Below are positions 47,417 through 59,555 of a stretch of DNA of 64,000 bases, one piece after another; position 1 is the stretch's first letter, and each line of letters begins with the position of its first letter. The position numbers and the translations under genes were made by a program. Source of the DNA: Owenia fusiformis (Eukaryota > Annelida > Polychaeta > Sabellida > Oweniidae); contig CAIIXF020000007.1 of assembly GCA_903813345.2 (NCBI GenBank), positions 18,899,564 to 18,963,563 of the forward strand, read 5' to 3'. The notes under the pieces were generated by a model. It was not told the DNA's origin. It saw only the letters and a program-made list of their open reading frames with translations, and searched no databases.

Positions 47417-49091
47417 TTATCCGGGATAAAGTCCACCTCTGCCAAAGCGTTTGATATCTCGACACTCTCTTGCGTTATAGACGCAGAAACAATGGACCCT
47501 GTCAATAATGCAGGAGTACAGTCCAGTACATTGGCAGTGTTTAGCATCCCTGAAATATATATAATACAAGTACTTTACAAAATGTTAGCTAGAAGTCATC
47601 CTATTTATCTGAATTTTCTTTGTTTGAAATCCAATGGTCCATCGCAAACCTAATGGCTCAAATCCCATTTGTTAAAACTGAATGGGTACTTTTTGGGCCA
47701 TTTGGTTTTGAAAAAATTATATTTGGGTAATTGGGACTCAAAACATTTTATACCAAAGAGATCTAATGGGTTTCAGACCAATAAGGTGTGTGGGAGTAAA
47801 AAGTGTGTGGGAGTGAAATTATCTGGAGTGGGGGTGTTATTTTATTGTACCAGCAATCAACCATATTCAATTGTTCACTTTTCAGTTGTCTTATAACTAC
47901 TTATTCTGGTAGATGTAGGGTATGACATTAAAAATATAAAATGGCTATGTATCTGTTGTAATATACCATCATGATGTTATCAGGGACAAACTTGTTTTCT
48001 CACTAAATATAGTGGCCTATGGTCTGATATTCCCACTTAATAAACTTAACTCACCATGGGGATATTTGGTCACATATAGGGGTGAAATATGCAACATTCT
48101 TATTTGTGTCCCTTCCAAGTGTACATCTTCACCTGTCTACATTCTTTTGCATTGTCTGTACATATACAAGAGTACCAGCTGAGGATACAAGCATGCTTCC
48201 CTCCACAGCCACATGCCCTAAGAATAAGCAATGTTAAAGCTGAAGACCTATTCTACATGAGGTAGTGGTAATAAGCAAAACCACCATAGTTCATAGCAAT
48301 CAGTCTAGGTAAATGAAAGCATTCAGTCCAATGACAAAGCCAAATAAGGCATTAACAAGCAAAATTTCACCACCTGTCATTTGTTACAGACACTGAAAAC
48401 CAACCATAGAAAACCGAAGATCAACTGTCAAACACCATCCACAAAAAGTTAGAGACTATAACAATATGTCATCACTTCTGGTAGTGACAAATAAACTTAG
48501 AATGACAAATAAATCCGATAATGTCATGTATAGCTCCAAGACAAGTTCAATATGGAGTGACTCCTTATGTTAATGAAAGAATTCATCTCAAGCTTATTGT
48601 AGCTGTGCATTAGACTAAGTTCAAGAAATAAAATATAAAAAAAGTTCAAGAAATAAATTAGCAAATCTAAGCAGTAATATCATTATAAAGGATTCTATTA
48701 CAAAAAATGACTGGAGTTATCTGTTTAAGGCAGAATTTAATCTGTTGAGCAGTTGGTCCTTCCAACTTAATCTTAGTTGTATCATGCTTAATACATTCAT
48801 ACAGTTTATGTCAACATTACTGAGGTTGCAAACTGTAAGTCAATCACTGGAAAGTTCAAGCGCATGCACAATCTTTATTATTTTGTCTTATGATTCTTCA
48901 AAGTTTTAATATCATGAAGTAACAGTAGAAAATATCAACTGATGTATCATCCAACACCAAAAGTTAAACTACCTTTTTTGTAAGCCACGTTTATATAGGT
49001 GATCTGTGAAAGGGTCTTGTACACTGGCTGGAAGGACACCCTGTACCACCACTAGTATGATCAGCAGGTACACAACAGGAACCATTCTCAT
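47417..49091 (-). CDS. Secreted six-cysteine peptide precursor with two candidate alternative last exons
   Basis: Not recognised. Exon 1 (48973-49091) encodes a signal peptide starting MRMVPVVYLLIILVVVQG followed by a short acidic/neutral stretch and dibasic sites (YKRGLQKR). It ends in a GT donor in phase 2. Two downstream exons have matching acceptors and phase: 2A (48100-48217) and 2B (47417-47549). 1+2A gives 78 aa, 1+2B gives 83 aa. Both encode the same spacing C-x-C-x5-C-x6-C-x-C-x6-C-R with little other identity (CGCGGKHAC... against CQCTGLYSC...), ending in NAKECRQ or NARECRD. Each has its own downstream AATAAA (47841-47846; 47050-47055, minus strand). KR cleavage just before the cysteine domain fits a processed hormone, neuropeptide or defence peptide; which is unknown. 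A strong donor near 49546 suggests a 5'-UTR exon. Confidence 0.72.
48344..48490 (+). repeat. Dispersed repeat family, copy 5 (intron of the cysteine-rich gene)
   Basis: Shares aaggcattaacaagcaaaat, gtcatttgttacagacact and the atcacttctggtagtgaca end with copies at 17158 and 22085. It lies between exon 1 and exon 2A. Confidence 0.7.
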
Positions 49092-49873
49092 GGGAAAAAT
49101 ATCAACATATTTTACATAAGATTGTACAAAAATTGTACAATGAATAAGTTAAAATCTTTTGAAGAAACATTATATCACAAAATGGGCAAACTGTCTACAA
49201 TCTACATAGGCCTATATGCCATCTGTGAAATACATGTAAACCTAGAAAATTCTGCATTAGCAATTGGATGATTTTCAAAATATTTCATGATTTCCCATTT
49301 AGATTTTTACAATTCTGGATTACATTTAATAGATGTTTTCAATGGCATTTATTTTTTAATGACAAGAAAAAATCTGAGGGTTCATATACTTTTCTCGTTC
49401 GTTTCTTAATTTGTTTCTATCAATTTAATCCAGCTTACATCTGTCTGTAATGGGTAATATTTCTAGGCCCACTAAATTTCTTATTTTGCAATGTAATTTT
49501 TTGTCTTATGAACAATAAATACACTGTACATTGTAATGACTTACCTTATAGATATGAAAAATGTAAGTAAAATCCTGATTGCTTGAAATATTACAAGAGA
49601 ACTTTCAGATCGTATAGCATGCTTATACACCCCGGGTTATATACCAAGATCCCTTGCAATAAAAGCATTTACAACCACCTTAACTCTGACACCACAATAA
49701 AATTGCAAATAATGTTTGTTAAACAATTACCTTATGTTGAACATCAGTACAATATATTCCTCAAAAAGTTCAAATTGTTCTGTGATATTTTTTAATTCCA
49801 ATAATGAACCTATAGTGAAAGGGACTTGATTTGCCAGTCAAGCAAATTAGCGAGATCAATAGTGCAAAAATAG

Positions 49874-50070
49874 CAGGGCTGTCAACTTGGGACCACCTAA
49901 TATGAGTGACTTCAAAATGTTGGACACCTAAGTCCAAATCTGAACACTTTTGTCCAAATTTTGAACACCTTTGGCCAACTTTTAAACACCTTTGGCCAAA
50001 GTTTGAGCACCTTTGCCAAACTTTGAACACCTCAAATTTTTCGCGCTCGCTACGCTCGCGATGTCGTCAA

Positions 50071-50115
<45 letters not shown>

Positions 50116-50392
50116 AGGTACGAAAAATTTTCAATGAACATGCGTGACACATACGGGATTCGCGTGACAAATACGAACAAATTGCGTTCGGTTTTTGCCG
50201 ACGTTCGTATTTTTACCGTATCGTAAACATATTTCGAAAAAATTTCTACAGAAATATTTTTGCGTGACAATTGCCAGGTAAAATGCGTATTTTGCGTGAC
50301 ATTTTCTGTCACGCAAAAAAAACTGGCGTGACTTCAAATTCTTCAACAAATGCGTGACAAATACGCAAATTGCGGGACAGTTGACAGGCCTG
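49874..50392. mobile_element. hAT-like MITE nested in the Academ-like left end, with 43-bp poly-G
   Basis: Ends CAGGGCTGTCAACT and AGTTGACAGGCCTG are inverted; AAATAG flanks both (49868-49873, 50393-50398). Left part has tandem ttgaacacctttggccaa units; a G run occupies 50072-50114; right part has tandem gcgtgacaaatacg units. Removing it restores the continuity of the host terminal repeat. Confidence 0.82.
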
Positions 50393-51010
50393 AAATAGTT
50401 CCTTAATGGAACGAAGCGTGAAACTTTCCAGATATCATCAGTACACCATTCCCTTTGATTTAAGAGCCAGAGCCGTTTTTGTGGCTCACTAGCATGACCG
50501 AAAAATTGCAAATACCCCCTCCCATCAAATCCTGGGGGGAGGGGGAGAGAGGAATTTTTTTTTTGTTGATTTTTATTTTTGAATATGATCTAACCTCATT
50601 TTTTGTATGTTATTTTCATGTTTAAAAACAATTTTCAAGATTGCATCAGTATTTCTCATGGATATTCATTGTTAAAGCCTGACCAAGGGCGACGCCCACT
50701 TTATCTACATGTTAAATATGCAAGTTAATGAGTCTTTTGTTATGAATAGGAAAATAACCTAATAATGAAGAATAGAATGGATAGGATTAAATCTGTTATT
50801 TATGTTGAGATGATAGATGCTGTAAGTAAGTCAGATTCACTGTTAAAGACTTGTGAAAGGCCACACCCCTTTTAGAAATAAAGATATAATAATGTGTAAT
50901 TCACAATTGATGATCGATTATTTTGGCTTTAAATGAGAGTACTTTGACTAATTGATATCAGTTACCTTATTAGTATCATAATTGCATTTAAGCACTTCAA
51001 CACTATATAA

Positions 51011-54000
51011 TCACTGAGAGTCAAGTCCATTACAATCCCCGTCACACAAACACAGGGCAGTACACGCAAGATTAGCTTTAAAGCACTTGCATCTTCTTGT
51101 TGAGCATTGTTGTTTGCAGCTACATTTTACAAGCATTTGGCATGCATCTGAAGCTTGAGGCAATGTCTTCCACACTGGCACCCAAATCATTTTCCCAGCC
51201 TTCGTGGTGATGGATTCCCAACCCCATTGTGAGGGTGAAGGGAGGACTGGCATAGGTATAATGGTCTGTCCCCACACAAATACTGCTTGAAATAGAACAC
51301 GTTTCATGTGCTGCTGCAAAGCATCTAATGTTGGTGGGATGTTCTCAATTTGAGTTGTTTTCTTTGTGAACATTTCTTGTCTAGCAGCATTTACAGATGT
51401 TTCATTGCTGGCTCTATTGTATAAAATCACAACAAAACGTTCGATGATTGGCATAACTTCGGCCAACTTATTTGGATCTTCAGCTAAAGTTTTAAGTGCA
51501 TTTGTCAATTCGGGATAAGCATTCCATTGTTTCCATGCTGTTGTTTTTGATTTACCATGGAATCCAGATGTAGTGTCTGAACCAGTGAGGGCATGAAATA
51601 AGGGGAGACACATAGCCCTATCAGGTCCAAGGGCAGCTGCCATTTCATGGGAGGGGAGATATCTATAATTTTTTCCATTTCCAAAAGCTATCCATATTTG
51701 GACGTTGAGTTCTGATGATGAACTGACTGCCAGACAAACAATATCAGAGTCTACTGTTCTAATCATCAATGTGTCGTACCCACATTTTACAGCATGGTGA
51801 ATGTGTAGGAAGAGCCTAACATCTGCTTCCTCATGTGTTGATGGGGAAATGTCCTGAATGGGCATTGGGGGATATGACAATACATCTCTACCAATGGTGG
51901 TAATCAAACGCTTTCCATCTGGAACATGGATTGATTCAACATTCACTGCTAAGAAGCTAAACAGTGCTGCTTTATTCGCATCATCTCTGAGGAACTCATT
52001 CCAATTAGATGGCAACTTGTTGTTTGGTTCCACTAGGCGTCGTTTGCCCGAGCCTCGTTTCTGTCTAGTTGATAACTTCAAACTGTTTTCAAGGTATTGA
52101 TCCCAGACTATATCTAGCCTTTCCACTTTTGCTAGCTGGTTAGTAATATATTGGTTGAACACTTGATCTGAATACTGCTGAAATGTTGTAGCCTGTTGGG
52201 GTTTCAAAAGGTGCACAATAACTGCACCATCAAGGAACATTGCATCTACCTTTGGGCACTGAACTTGCTGGTTTCCAGTAGGCAGCTGTTCTAATGGCTT
52301 GAGAATGTCAGACTTATTAGTTGTTTTAATTGTTCCATTTTGAGATAAAGAGGGTGGAAAGGATTGGTTTTCATGTTTAAAGAACTCCTCGAGATCGCCG
52401 TCCCTATTCTGACATGCGATAAACAATCTTGAAAAGAGAGCACAATCATTTTTCAATGCTGTTTCCTTGGTAACATTCACCTTTGTTTTCTGTTCCTTGA
52501 ATATTCGAAAATTGTTTCTTTTTATAGTGTCTGTTATTGGTTTAGATCTGTCATCCAGTCTTTCTTTAGTGTACAGTCTGTGCTGATCCTGGCCAGTTTG
52601 CTCCATTTCATATAGTGATAGTGACGATACAATATCTTTGTTGTCTAATGAGTATAAGTCATTTGAAGTTTCCAGGAAAGGATTTCCCATCTCTTCTATG
52701 GTTTCTGATAATAATTTCACATTGTCTTTGAATCTTTGTTGTATGCTTATACTTTGTTCATGATTTGAAAGGTCTTCATCTTGATCATCAGTTATATTGT
52801 CCTCAAATTCAGTGATCAGTCTTGACAATTCAGGGCCCCCAACCATCCACTTCTGTAAAGCTGTTTGGTTGTCAAAGAGCCCCACTGCTCCACCATCTGA
52901 TTTCACTAGACTGTTATTCTGCTCGTGAGCTTGATCAAGAGCAATGGCTGAAAAGCTCCGTCTTGATTTGGTTACTGTGAAGTGGCCTTTCATGAAGGCT
53001 TCATAGACCTCTGGATGTATTTGTTGGAGTTGAAGCATATCTCTTAGGTGAACTGGTACCCAGCGAGCATAGTTGACATGGTCAAACGCGAAAAACCAGG
53101 GGATAAGCTTGCTGATTGACTGGAGATAAAGAGGAAAATTGCCCTCTCTGATAGCCCTCACATAGTTAAGGCACAGTATTTCGATTTGAATAATCAGAAA
53201 CCAAAATTTAAAGACTGGTACATTCTGTTGATCAGCACACCATTCATCAAACTGTTTAGGCACTTCATCATCTAGATCCTGGACAGCTATATATGTAGCA
53301 TAGGCTCTCTTGAGGAGAATGTAGAGACTGCAGGCTGTGACTGTGTGGGCCCTTCTGGTTCTGGTTAAGTGTGACACTTTAAGAAAGGAATCTGCAGTTC
53401 CAGGGGTAGCTATGTTAGCTTGGGTTAGAGCAGTTGTCCATCCTGAGTTGTCCAATAGATTTCCTAGAACTCGGAAAGCGGTCATCTCAAGGTGCATACC
53501 ACCAAATACCAAAACAATTTTGTCTTCACCTAACTCATCTGGACAATTCCATTGAATGGTTTTACAAAGGGCATAGAGTGGTTGATCCGCAGTTAGAACA
53601 GGAGTTGGGTGGGATTGAGGTAGTTAGTAGATTTTGTTACCATATGCATAGAATGTTTCATCATAGCAGGGGTCTTTGAGTCCTCGTGAAACAATGGGAG
53701 AAGAGCTGAATGTGCTATTTCACTAGAACCGGGTTGTTGAAGATAGCCAAAGTATGCAGACCAGGATAATTGAGTGTCATTTGTTACACTTGGTATTCCT
53801 TGCTGATACTCCACTGTTTCCAACCACCTGAAAAAAGTGAATTATCATTTTCATAGTGGATCACTTCTGTTAAGCTGGGATTTCTGATTGGTCTCCTTCC
53901 AGGAAAAGAAATGAAACATTACATTTAATTATGTAAATTAATATTAGATCTTAGCAAAACATATACTAAATAGACTTCAACACCTCCAACAATGCAGAGA

Positions 54001-56219
54001 ATTTATAATATGTGTCTGTACACATGTGAATATTTTAGCTCCTTAAAGATAATCATTTACAGTAAAACCTGGATATAGTGAACACAAAAAGCCGTATATA
54101 GCCACAGTGTTCACTGTAGGTAGTTGTGCCCTACAAATTATATACAGGAATCAATGTAAAATGACTCTTGAAAGTGTTCACTGAACACAGGTGTTCACTA
54201 TGACAGGTTTTACTGTACTTATCTAGTAAATTATAATCTGGACATGCTAATCTAAAAAAACATGGCACATATTCTAAATGATCAAAAAGTGCAATGATTA
54301 AATGCCAAGAGGAATAATTTCTATACATGCTAAAATATTTGATTGCTCTATATATGCCAACTTTAGGTAAAAGTCAAGTGCCATACTTATCTCCTGAGCA
54401 TCTAAAATCAGATGTATTATTCAATCTGGATTTGCTTAAAAATTCAATATGCAACTTACTCAAAAGCCTCATTGTAAGCCTGATTTATCACATCATATGT
54501 CTCAACATTAAGGGCACCAGTAATCTGCGGAATATTGGATTCCTTCTTCAAAACGGTAGGTGGTACAGTCTTGTAATACTCGGGGAGTGGCTTGAGATCT
54601 TTTGTTTTTTCAGCAATAGGTGTCACTTGTTGTTGAATACCTTGATTCATGCCATCAGGATGTTGGAAAAGGGAGATACCGGTTCCATGGAATGAGTTTG
54701 TAGCTATAGTGGAACTCTGATTATGGTCCAGATTATCAACTGCTCCTGTTGTAAACAAATTCATTTTCAACTGTGGTGGACAAACTGCCTCAATGGATTC
54801 AAAATGTTGGCATATTTTATTGCTCTGTTGAACTGAGATATCTTGCACCCTGTTATAGGATACAGAAAGTCCAAGTTGGTAAAGTTTGTCAACTAGTTCT
54901 CGTTTTCGAGTTTTCTGATAGACTGATATTCCAACATAAAGGGGTATCGGGGTTTCACATCGTTTATCTCTGCGATTAACATTGCCACCTATGTTACGTC
55001 GCTTATGAGTTACAGAATTGAACATCAATAACTGTGCAATACTGAGAGAACATTGAGATGATTCTGAGGTACATTCTTTTATACTACTTCCATCAATTAT
55101 CATATTGACAAGGGCTGTAAGTGTGTCTGGAACAACATTATTTTGACAGCCTTCTGGGAAAGAATCATCAAATGAATATGTCCTGTTTGCTTTAATGTCT
55201 CTTCTTACAATTCTTGCAGCTTTTGCCAGTATGATTGCATCATCATCACAGCTGTTCAAAGTGTTGTTTATTACCTTAGTCACAGCATCATTAAAAATGA
55301 GGTGAACATCACGGCCATCCCTGTGTGCTTGGATATCAGGAATTGTGTCTAATATTTTCTCTTTAAACCTTGTTTTATTGGGCTTACCAACGAAAGTAAA
55401 ATCAACGCCTAACTGTTCTGCTCTTTCAGTGTATAGGATGAACAAATCATTCAGTTTAAAATATTTGATTTGGTCATCACTTCGACTGTCTTCAATGTAT
55501 GATATGAGCTCAGCAAAAGCAATTCCAAGCTGAACAGTATGTGATTTGTTATGGTCATCTTTTGCACGTTCATATGCTTTTACTTTATTGAACAGGTTCA
55601 ATTTACAACTTGCATGATATTGTCCTTCAGTTGCTATCATATCGCCACCAGCCAACTTTGTAAGGAGGGATTGGTCTCCAGTTTCTTGAGCATAACGTCG
55701 TATTGTTGCATCTAGACCAAATGTGCTGGCCTCGTGAAGGACCTCTTTCTTCTCTTCCCCAGTTTGGCCACAGAAAAAGCATACACATAACTTTAATGGA
55801 GTACTGCATCTTCTAGTATGTTTCGATTCACTCACATCAAGGGTGCTGGTATCATCATTTTCATTTGTTCTTTTAAGAGCTTTCTTTAGCTCTCTGTTGA
55901 GTCTCAAATGACTGTATTTAAATCGACAATTATGGTGCCACTTGCCCTTGTGTTTCAGTAGAGTTTTATAGATACCCTCACCATCATCGATTCGACTGAG
56001 TGGATTGATTTCCTTAGGAAGAGGAATTTCATTGGCCTTATATTCAAGGATTATGTTCTCAAATGTCATGTATCCTTTTATTTCATCATCCAGATTTGCT
56101 TTGGATTGAAACTTATTATTTGCAGGGCATAGAAGTTTACCTCCTGGTTCTTGACATATGAGGCAAATTGTCCAATCTGTTATGGGTTGGATTTGATGAT
56201 CTGTTGTCACTGATTGCAT
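51011..56219 (-). CDS. Transposon-encoded protein: zinc fingers, FEN/PIN-like nuclease domain, CXC-like C-terminus (frameshifted)
   Basis: Exons 54460-56219 and 51011-53827, intron 53828-54459 with GT-AG ends; together about 1,520 codons. One base appears missing near 53603-53606: the frame after LNPTQ hits TAA, while the next frame continues TADQPLYALCKTIQW into the long downstream frame. N-terminus: CLICQEPGG... and HHNCRFKY, then CVCFFCGQTG...HASCKLN, both zinc-finger-like. Middle: AIALDQAHEQNNSLVK and GGAVGLFDN, blocks I recall from uncharacterised proteins abundant in marine invertebrates. Then STHEEADVRLFLHI, RTVDSDIVCLAV, LPLFHALTGSDTTSGF, which resemble the acidic motifs of XPG/FEN-type nucleases. 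C-terminus: CSCKQQCSTRRCKCFKANL, tesmin/CXC-like. The frame is otherwise open, so the copy is young. Confidence 0.72.
54060..54215. mobile_element. MITE with CAGTAAAACCTGG ends, TA flanks
   Basis: 156 bp, inverted ends CAGTAAAACCTGGATATAGT and ...TATGACAGGTTTTACTG, TA on both sides; inside are inverted gtgttcactgt boxes. It sits in the intron of the Academ-like gene and is a relative of 1551-1992. Confidence 0.75.
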
Positions 56220-57769
56220 TGTTTGATTAAGAAGTTATAGTGAGGAGTTAGAAAGTTCGGGTTAGGATAGATACCACAGTACATCTCCATTTTTTGCATT
56301 GTTAGTTCTAAGTTATTGTAAGAATGTTTACTAAGATGTTCTAAACTACAGTCTATAGCACACTTTAGGTTATCTGGAACAGTGTAGAAATGAAGCAATG
56401 TGATGCAGGCAGGTTTACCTGAAATGTAGTAAAGAATGTGTTAAGCACTCAAGCCATGCAAAAGGATGCACACTGACAGGATCTTCCCAGTATTAGACTT
56501 CAGAATACCAGGTGATGTACCTTATTGAAAATTCAAAAATCACATGCCACTCTTTCAATATCTGTAAATTGCACCTTCCAAAATATAAGTATAGAAGCTG
56601 ATATTCTTACCAAGACTAAATTATGATTTAGCACCATATTCAGGAAATACTGGATCGATCACTGGTTAGCATAGGAAGGTGGGGGGGGGGGGGGTGTTCA
56701 GAAATATGTAATGATTTATTTAATTATCATTATCAAAATATATACAAGTGTATACACTAAAATCTCAGATTTAAAAATTATGATTACAACAAGAACAAAT
56801 AATACAAACCCATGTTAAGAATTTAAAATCTATTCAATGCACATTTTTGAATTCATTCACATCTGAAACTTTTTCATGACTGACCAAAGGAGCAATGACA
56901 AACCCCAAATACCTTACCAGTGTGACATCTATTAGTTAACAGGATGTTAAAACTTAAAAGAATTTAATTGGCAGGATAGGCCAAATCAACATACGTGCAA
57001 TAAAATTGTATACATTCTGTGAAATTTGTTCCACTAATGATAGAGATTTAATAGCCTAAATGTTCAACATAGGAAAAGTGGGTGTCGCCCATGCCTAGTC
57101 TTTAACAATGATGAAAATCAAGTATAAATTAATTTTTTAAGTTGCAAAATTTTTCTACAATGGATGTAACATCCTAAAACTGCAGTACGACCATATTCAA
57201 AGTAACTTTTTACAAAAAAAAAATTCTTCTCTCTCCCCCACCCCCTGAGATTTGGTGGGAGGGGGTATTTACCATTTTTTGGTCATTCTAGTGGACCACA
57301 AAAATGGCTCTGGCTCTTAAATCAAAAGGAATGATGTTCTGATCAAATGTGGAAAGTTTCACGCTTCGTTCCATTAAGGAACTATTAGCCTGTATTTTTG
57401 CACTATTGATCTCGCTAAATAACAATTAAATCAATTAAGCAGAGGATTATTAACTATATTATTTGTCAAATTGGGAATAATAACTGTAATTTATAAAATT
57501 AAATGATCAATGTCTCTATGATCAATTTGTCTTCATTAAAGAGAGCCTAGTTTTGAACCTCTGCCAAAAAATATAAGCTATAAATCATTTATGGCATACT
57601 TTTCATTTCCTGAGATTTAATTTTTATTATAATCAACCAAATAATTTGTACCACAGAAAAGTACAGTTCCAACCCTCATAATCAACTCAACATTTCAAAC
57701 ATTTGACATGAATTTGTCTTGTATGAAAATTGCATTTGTTGAAGACTATGTGTACATGTACCGTAAAAG

Positions 57770-59555
57770 CAGGGCCGTCAGATGGGGGGGGTGCGATGGG
57801 TGCGACCGCACCCCCCTTTGTTACCCCCAAAATAAATTTGAAAAAAAAATTAAAAATTTTTTTTTTTGAAAAATATTTTTTCTTGTAATTTTTTTTCATT
57901 GACTCATATACTTTGAAAGTACCCAGAAAGCACCAAATAGCATCTTAAAAGTGTAAAATTTTCTAGGGGTATTGGCCACCCCTCACACCCCCCACAAAAC
58001 AATGGAAAAGTTCTAAATTTATTTTAGTGTTTTGTCTCAGACACTTTTAAAGTGCCCAGACATCATCAAATAGCTCCTTGATATAGTTAGTGTTTCTGGG
58101 GGACTTGCCCTCTTGCATCTTGGACTTGCCCTCTTGCATCTTGCACAACCCCCCCCCCCCCCTCTGGCGCCCCCCCCCCTTGACCCCCCCCCCCCCCCCC
58201 CCCCGCAAAAAAAAAATTGTGATTTTCTCAAATTCTTTAATTGACTCATACAATTTGAAAATGCCCAGAAAGCACCAAATAGCGTCGTAAAATTGTAAAA
58301 TTTTTTAGGGGGAGTGGGCCACCCCTCACTCCCCAAACAAAACAATGAAAAAGTTCTGAATTTGTTTTATGTATTGTCTCAGACACTTTTAAATTGCCCA
58401 AACATCATCAAATAGCTCCTTGATAAAGTTAATGATTCTGGAAGACTAACACTTACTCGCCCTCTGGCATCCCCACTCCACCTCCCCCTCTGGCAGCCCC
58501 CCCCCCCCCCCCCTTAACACCCCCCCCCCCAAATAAAAAATTGAGATTTTTCAAATTTTATTGACTCGTACATTTTGAAAGTGCCCAGAAAGCACCAAAT
58601 AGCATCTTAAAATTGTAAAATTTTCTTGGGAAATATGCGCTTTTAGGCACAGACACTTTTAAAGTGCCCAAACTTCATCGAATAGCACCTTGATGTTGTA
58701 AATTTTGATATGGGGGACAAACACTTGCTCCCCCTCTGGCACAACAGCCCCCCCCCCCCTCTGGCACCCCTCCCCCCCCCCCCCTTTGACACCCCCAAAA
58801 TTTGAAAAAAATTGTGATTGTTTTTCAATGTTTTTATTGACTAATACCTTTAAAAGTGCCCAGAAGCACCAAATATCATCTCTAAATTGTAAAATTTTCT
58901 AGGAGAGTTAGCCACCCCTCACATCCCCCACAAAACAAAATAAAATATTCTGAATTTCATGTATTGTCTCAGACATTTTTTAAGTGCCCAGACATCATCA
59001 AATAGCACCTTGATATGGTCAATGTTTCTGGGTGACAACCCTTGCTCCCCTACTGGCACCCCACCCCACTTCACCCTCTCATCCTCTTTGACACCCCCAA
59101 AAGAATTTGAAAAAAATTCACATTTTTCTTATTGACTCATAACGCACAGGCGTACCAGATGGTTGCAAAGTCGCTCCAAATACAACCAAATTTCAAAATT
59201 TTCCCCAGACCCCCCAGAATGTTCGGTTTTTTATTCACTCAACTCTTATTCTTGTGGTGGTGGCGTACTACTTAGAAACTTACACTTTGAAAGTGCCCAG
59301 AAAGCACGTCCCAAATAGCATCTCAAAACTGTAAAATTTTCTAGGGGGAGTGGACTACTTCTCACACCCCCCACAAAACAATTGGAACGTTTGGAAGTTG
59401 CATTTGTTAATTCCAAACCAATATAGGGAGTAACTGACCCCCCCCCCCTCTGTCTTACGCGATTTGATTTACGCGGCAAAAAATTGACAATTTTACATTC
59501 TCTTTAGTAAGCTAAAAACCGCACCCCCCTTGGAGAAAAGTGTCTTACGGGCCTG
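57770..59555. mobile_element. C-rich tandem-repeat element with CAGGCCCGT-type ends
   Basis: Ends CAGGGCCGTCAGATGGGG and CTTACGGGCCTG are imperfect inverted copies; AAAAG flanks both (57765-57769, 59556-59560). Inside are four to five units of about 300 bp, each with agtgcccagaaagcaccaaa, tagc and a cacccctcac(a)cccc stretch followed by poly-C blocks. It looks like an expanded member of the 28357/46099 family. Poly-Pro and poly-Gly frames across it are artefacts. Confidence 0.75.

Larger units (their letters stand above)
49847..57418 (-). mobile_element. 7.6-kb autonomous DNA transposon, probably Academ-like
   Basis: Inverted terminal repeats start TTAGCGAGATCAATAGTGCA at 49847 and end with its inverse at 57418. 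They continue inwards for over 300 bp (left to about 50,720, right from about 57,060), including ttccattaaggaacta and gggagggggtattt boxes. The left repeat is interrupted by a hAT-like MITE (49874-50392). AAT may flank both ends (a 3-bp target duplication, depending on where the end is placed). The element encodes one large protein on the minus strand. The protein's XPG/FEN-like and cysteine-rich parts, with a short target duplication, are features described for the Academ superfamily; that assignment is inference. Confidence 0.75.

Noticed and set aside
47417-48217. Assignment of the cysteine domain to endothelin, agouti, resistin or known arthropod peptide families
   Set aside because: The cysteine spacing C-x-C-x5-C-x6-C-x-C-x6-C fits none of them.
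50067-50312. Poly-proline and poly-glycine frames around 50 kb, 58 kb and 59 kb
   Set aside because: They are translations of homopolymer G/C tracts in transposon DNA.
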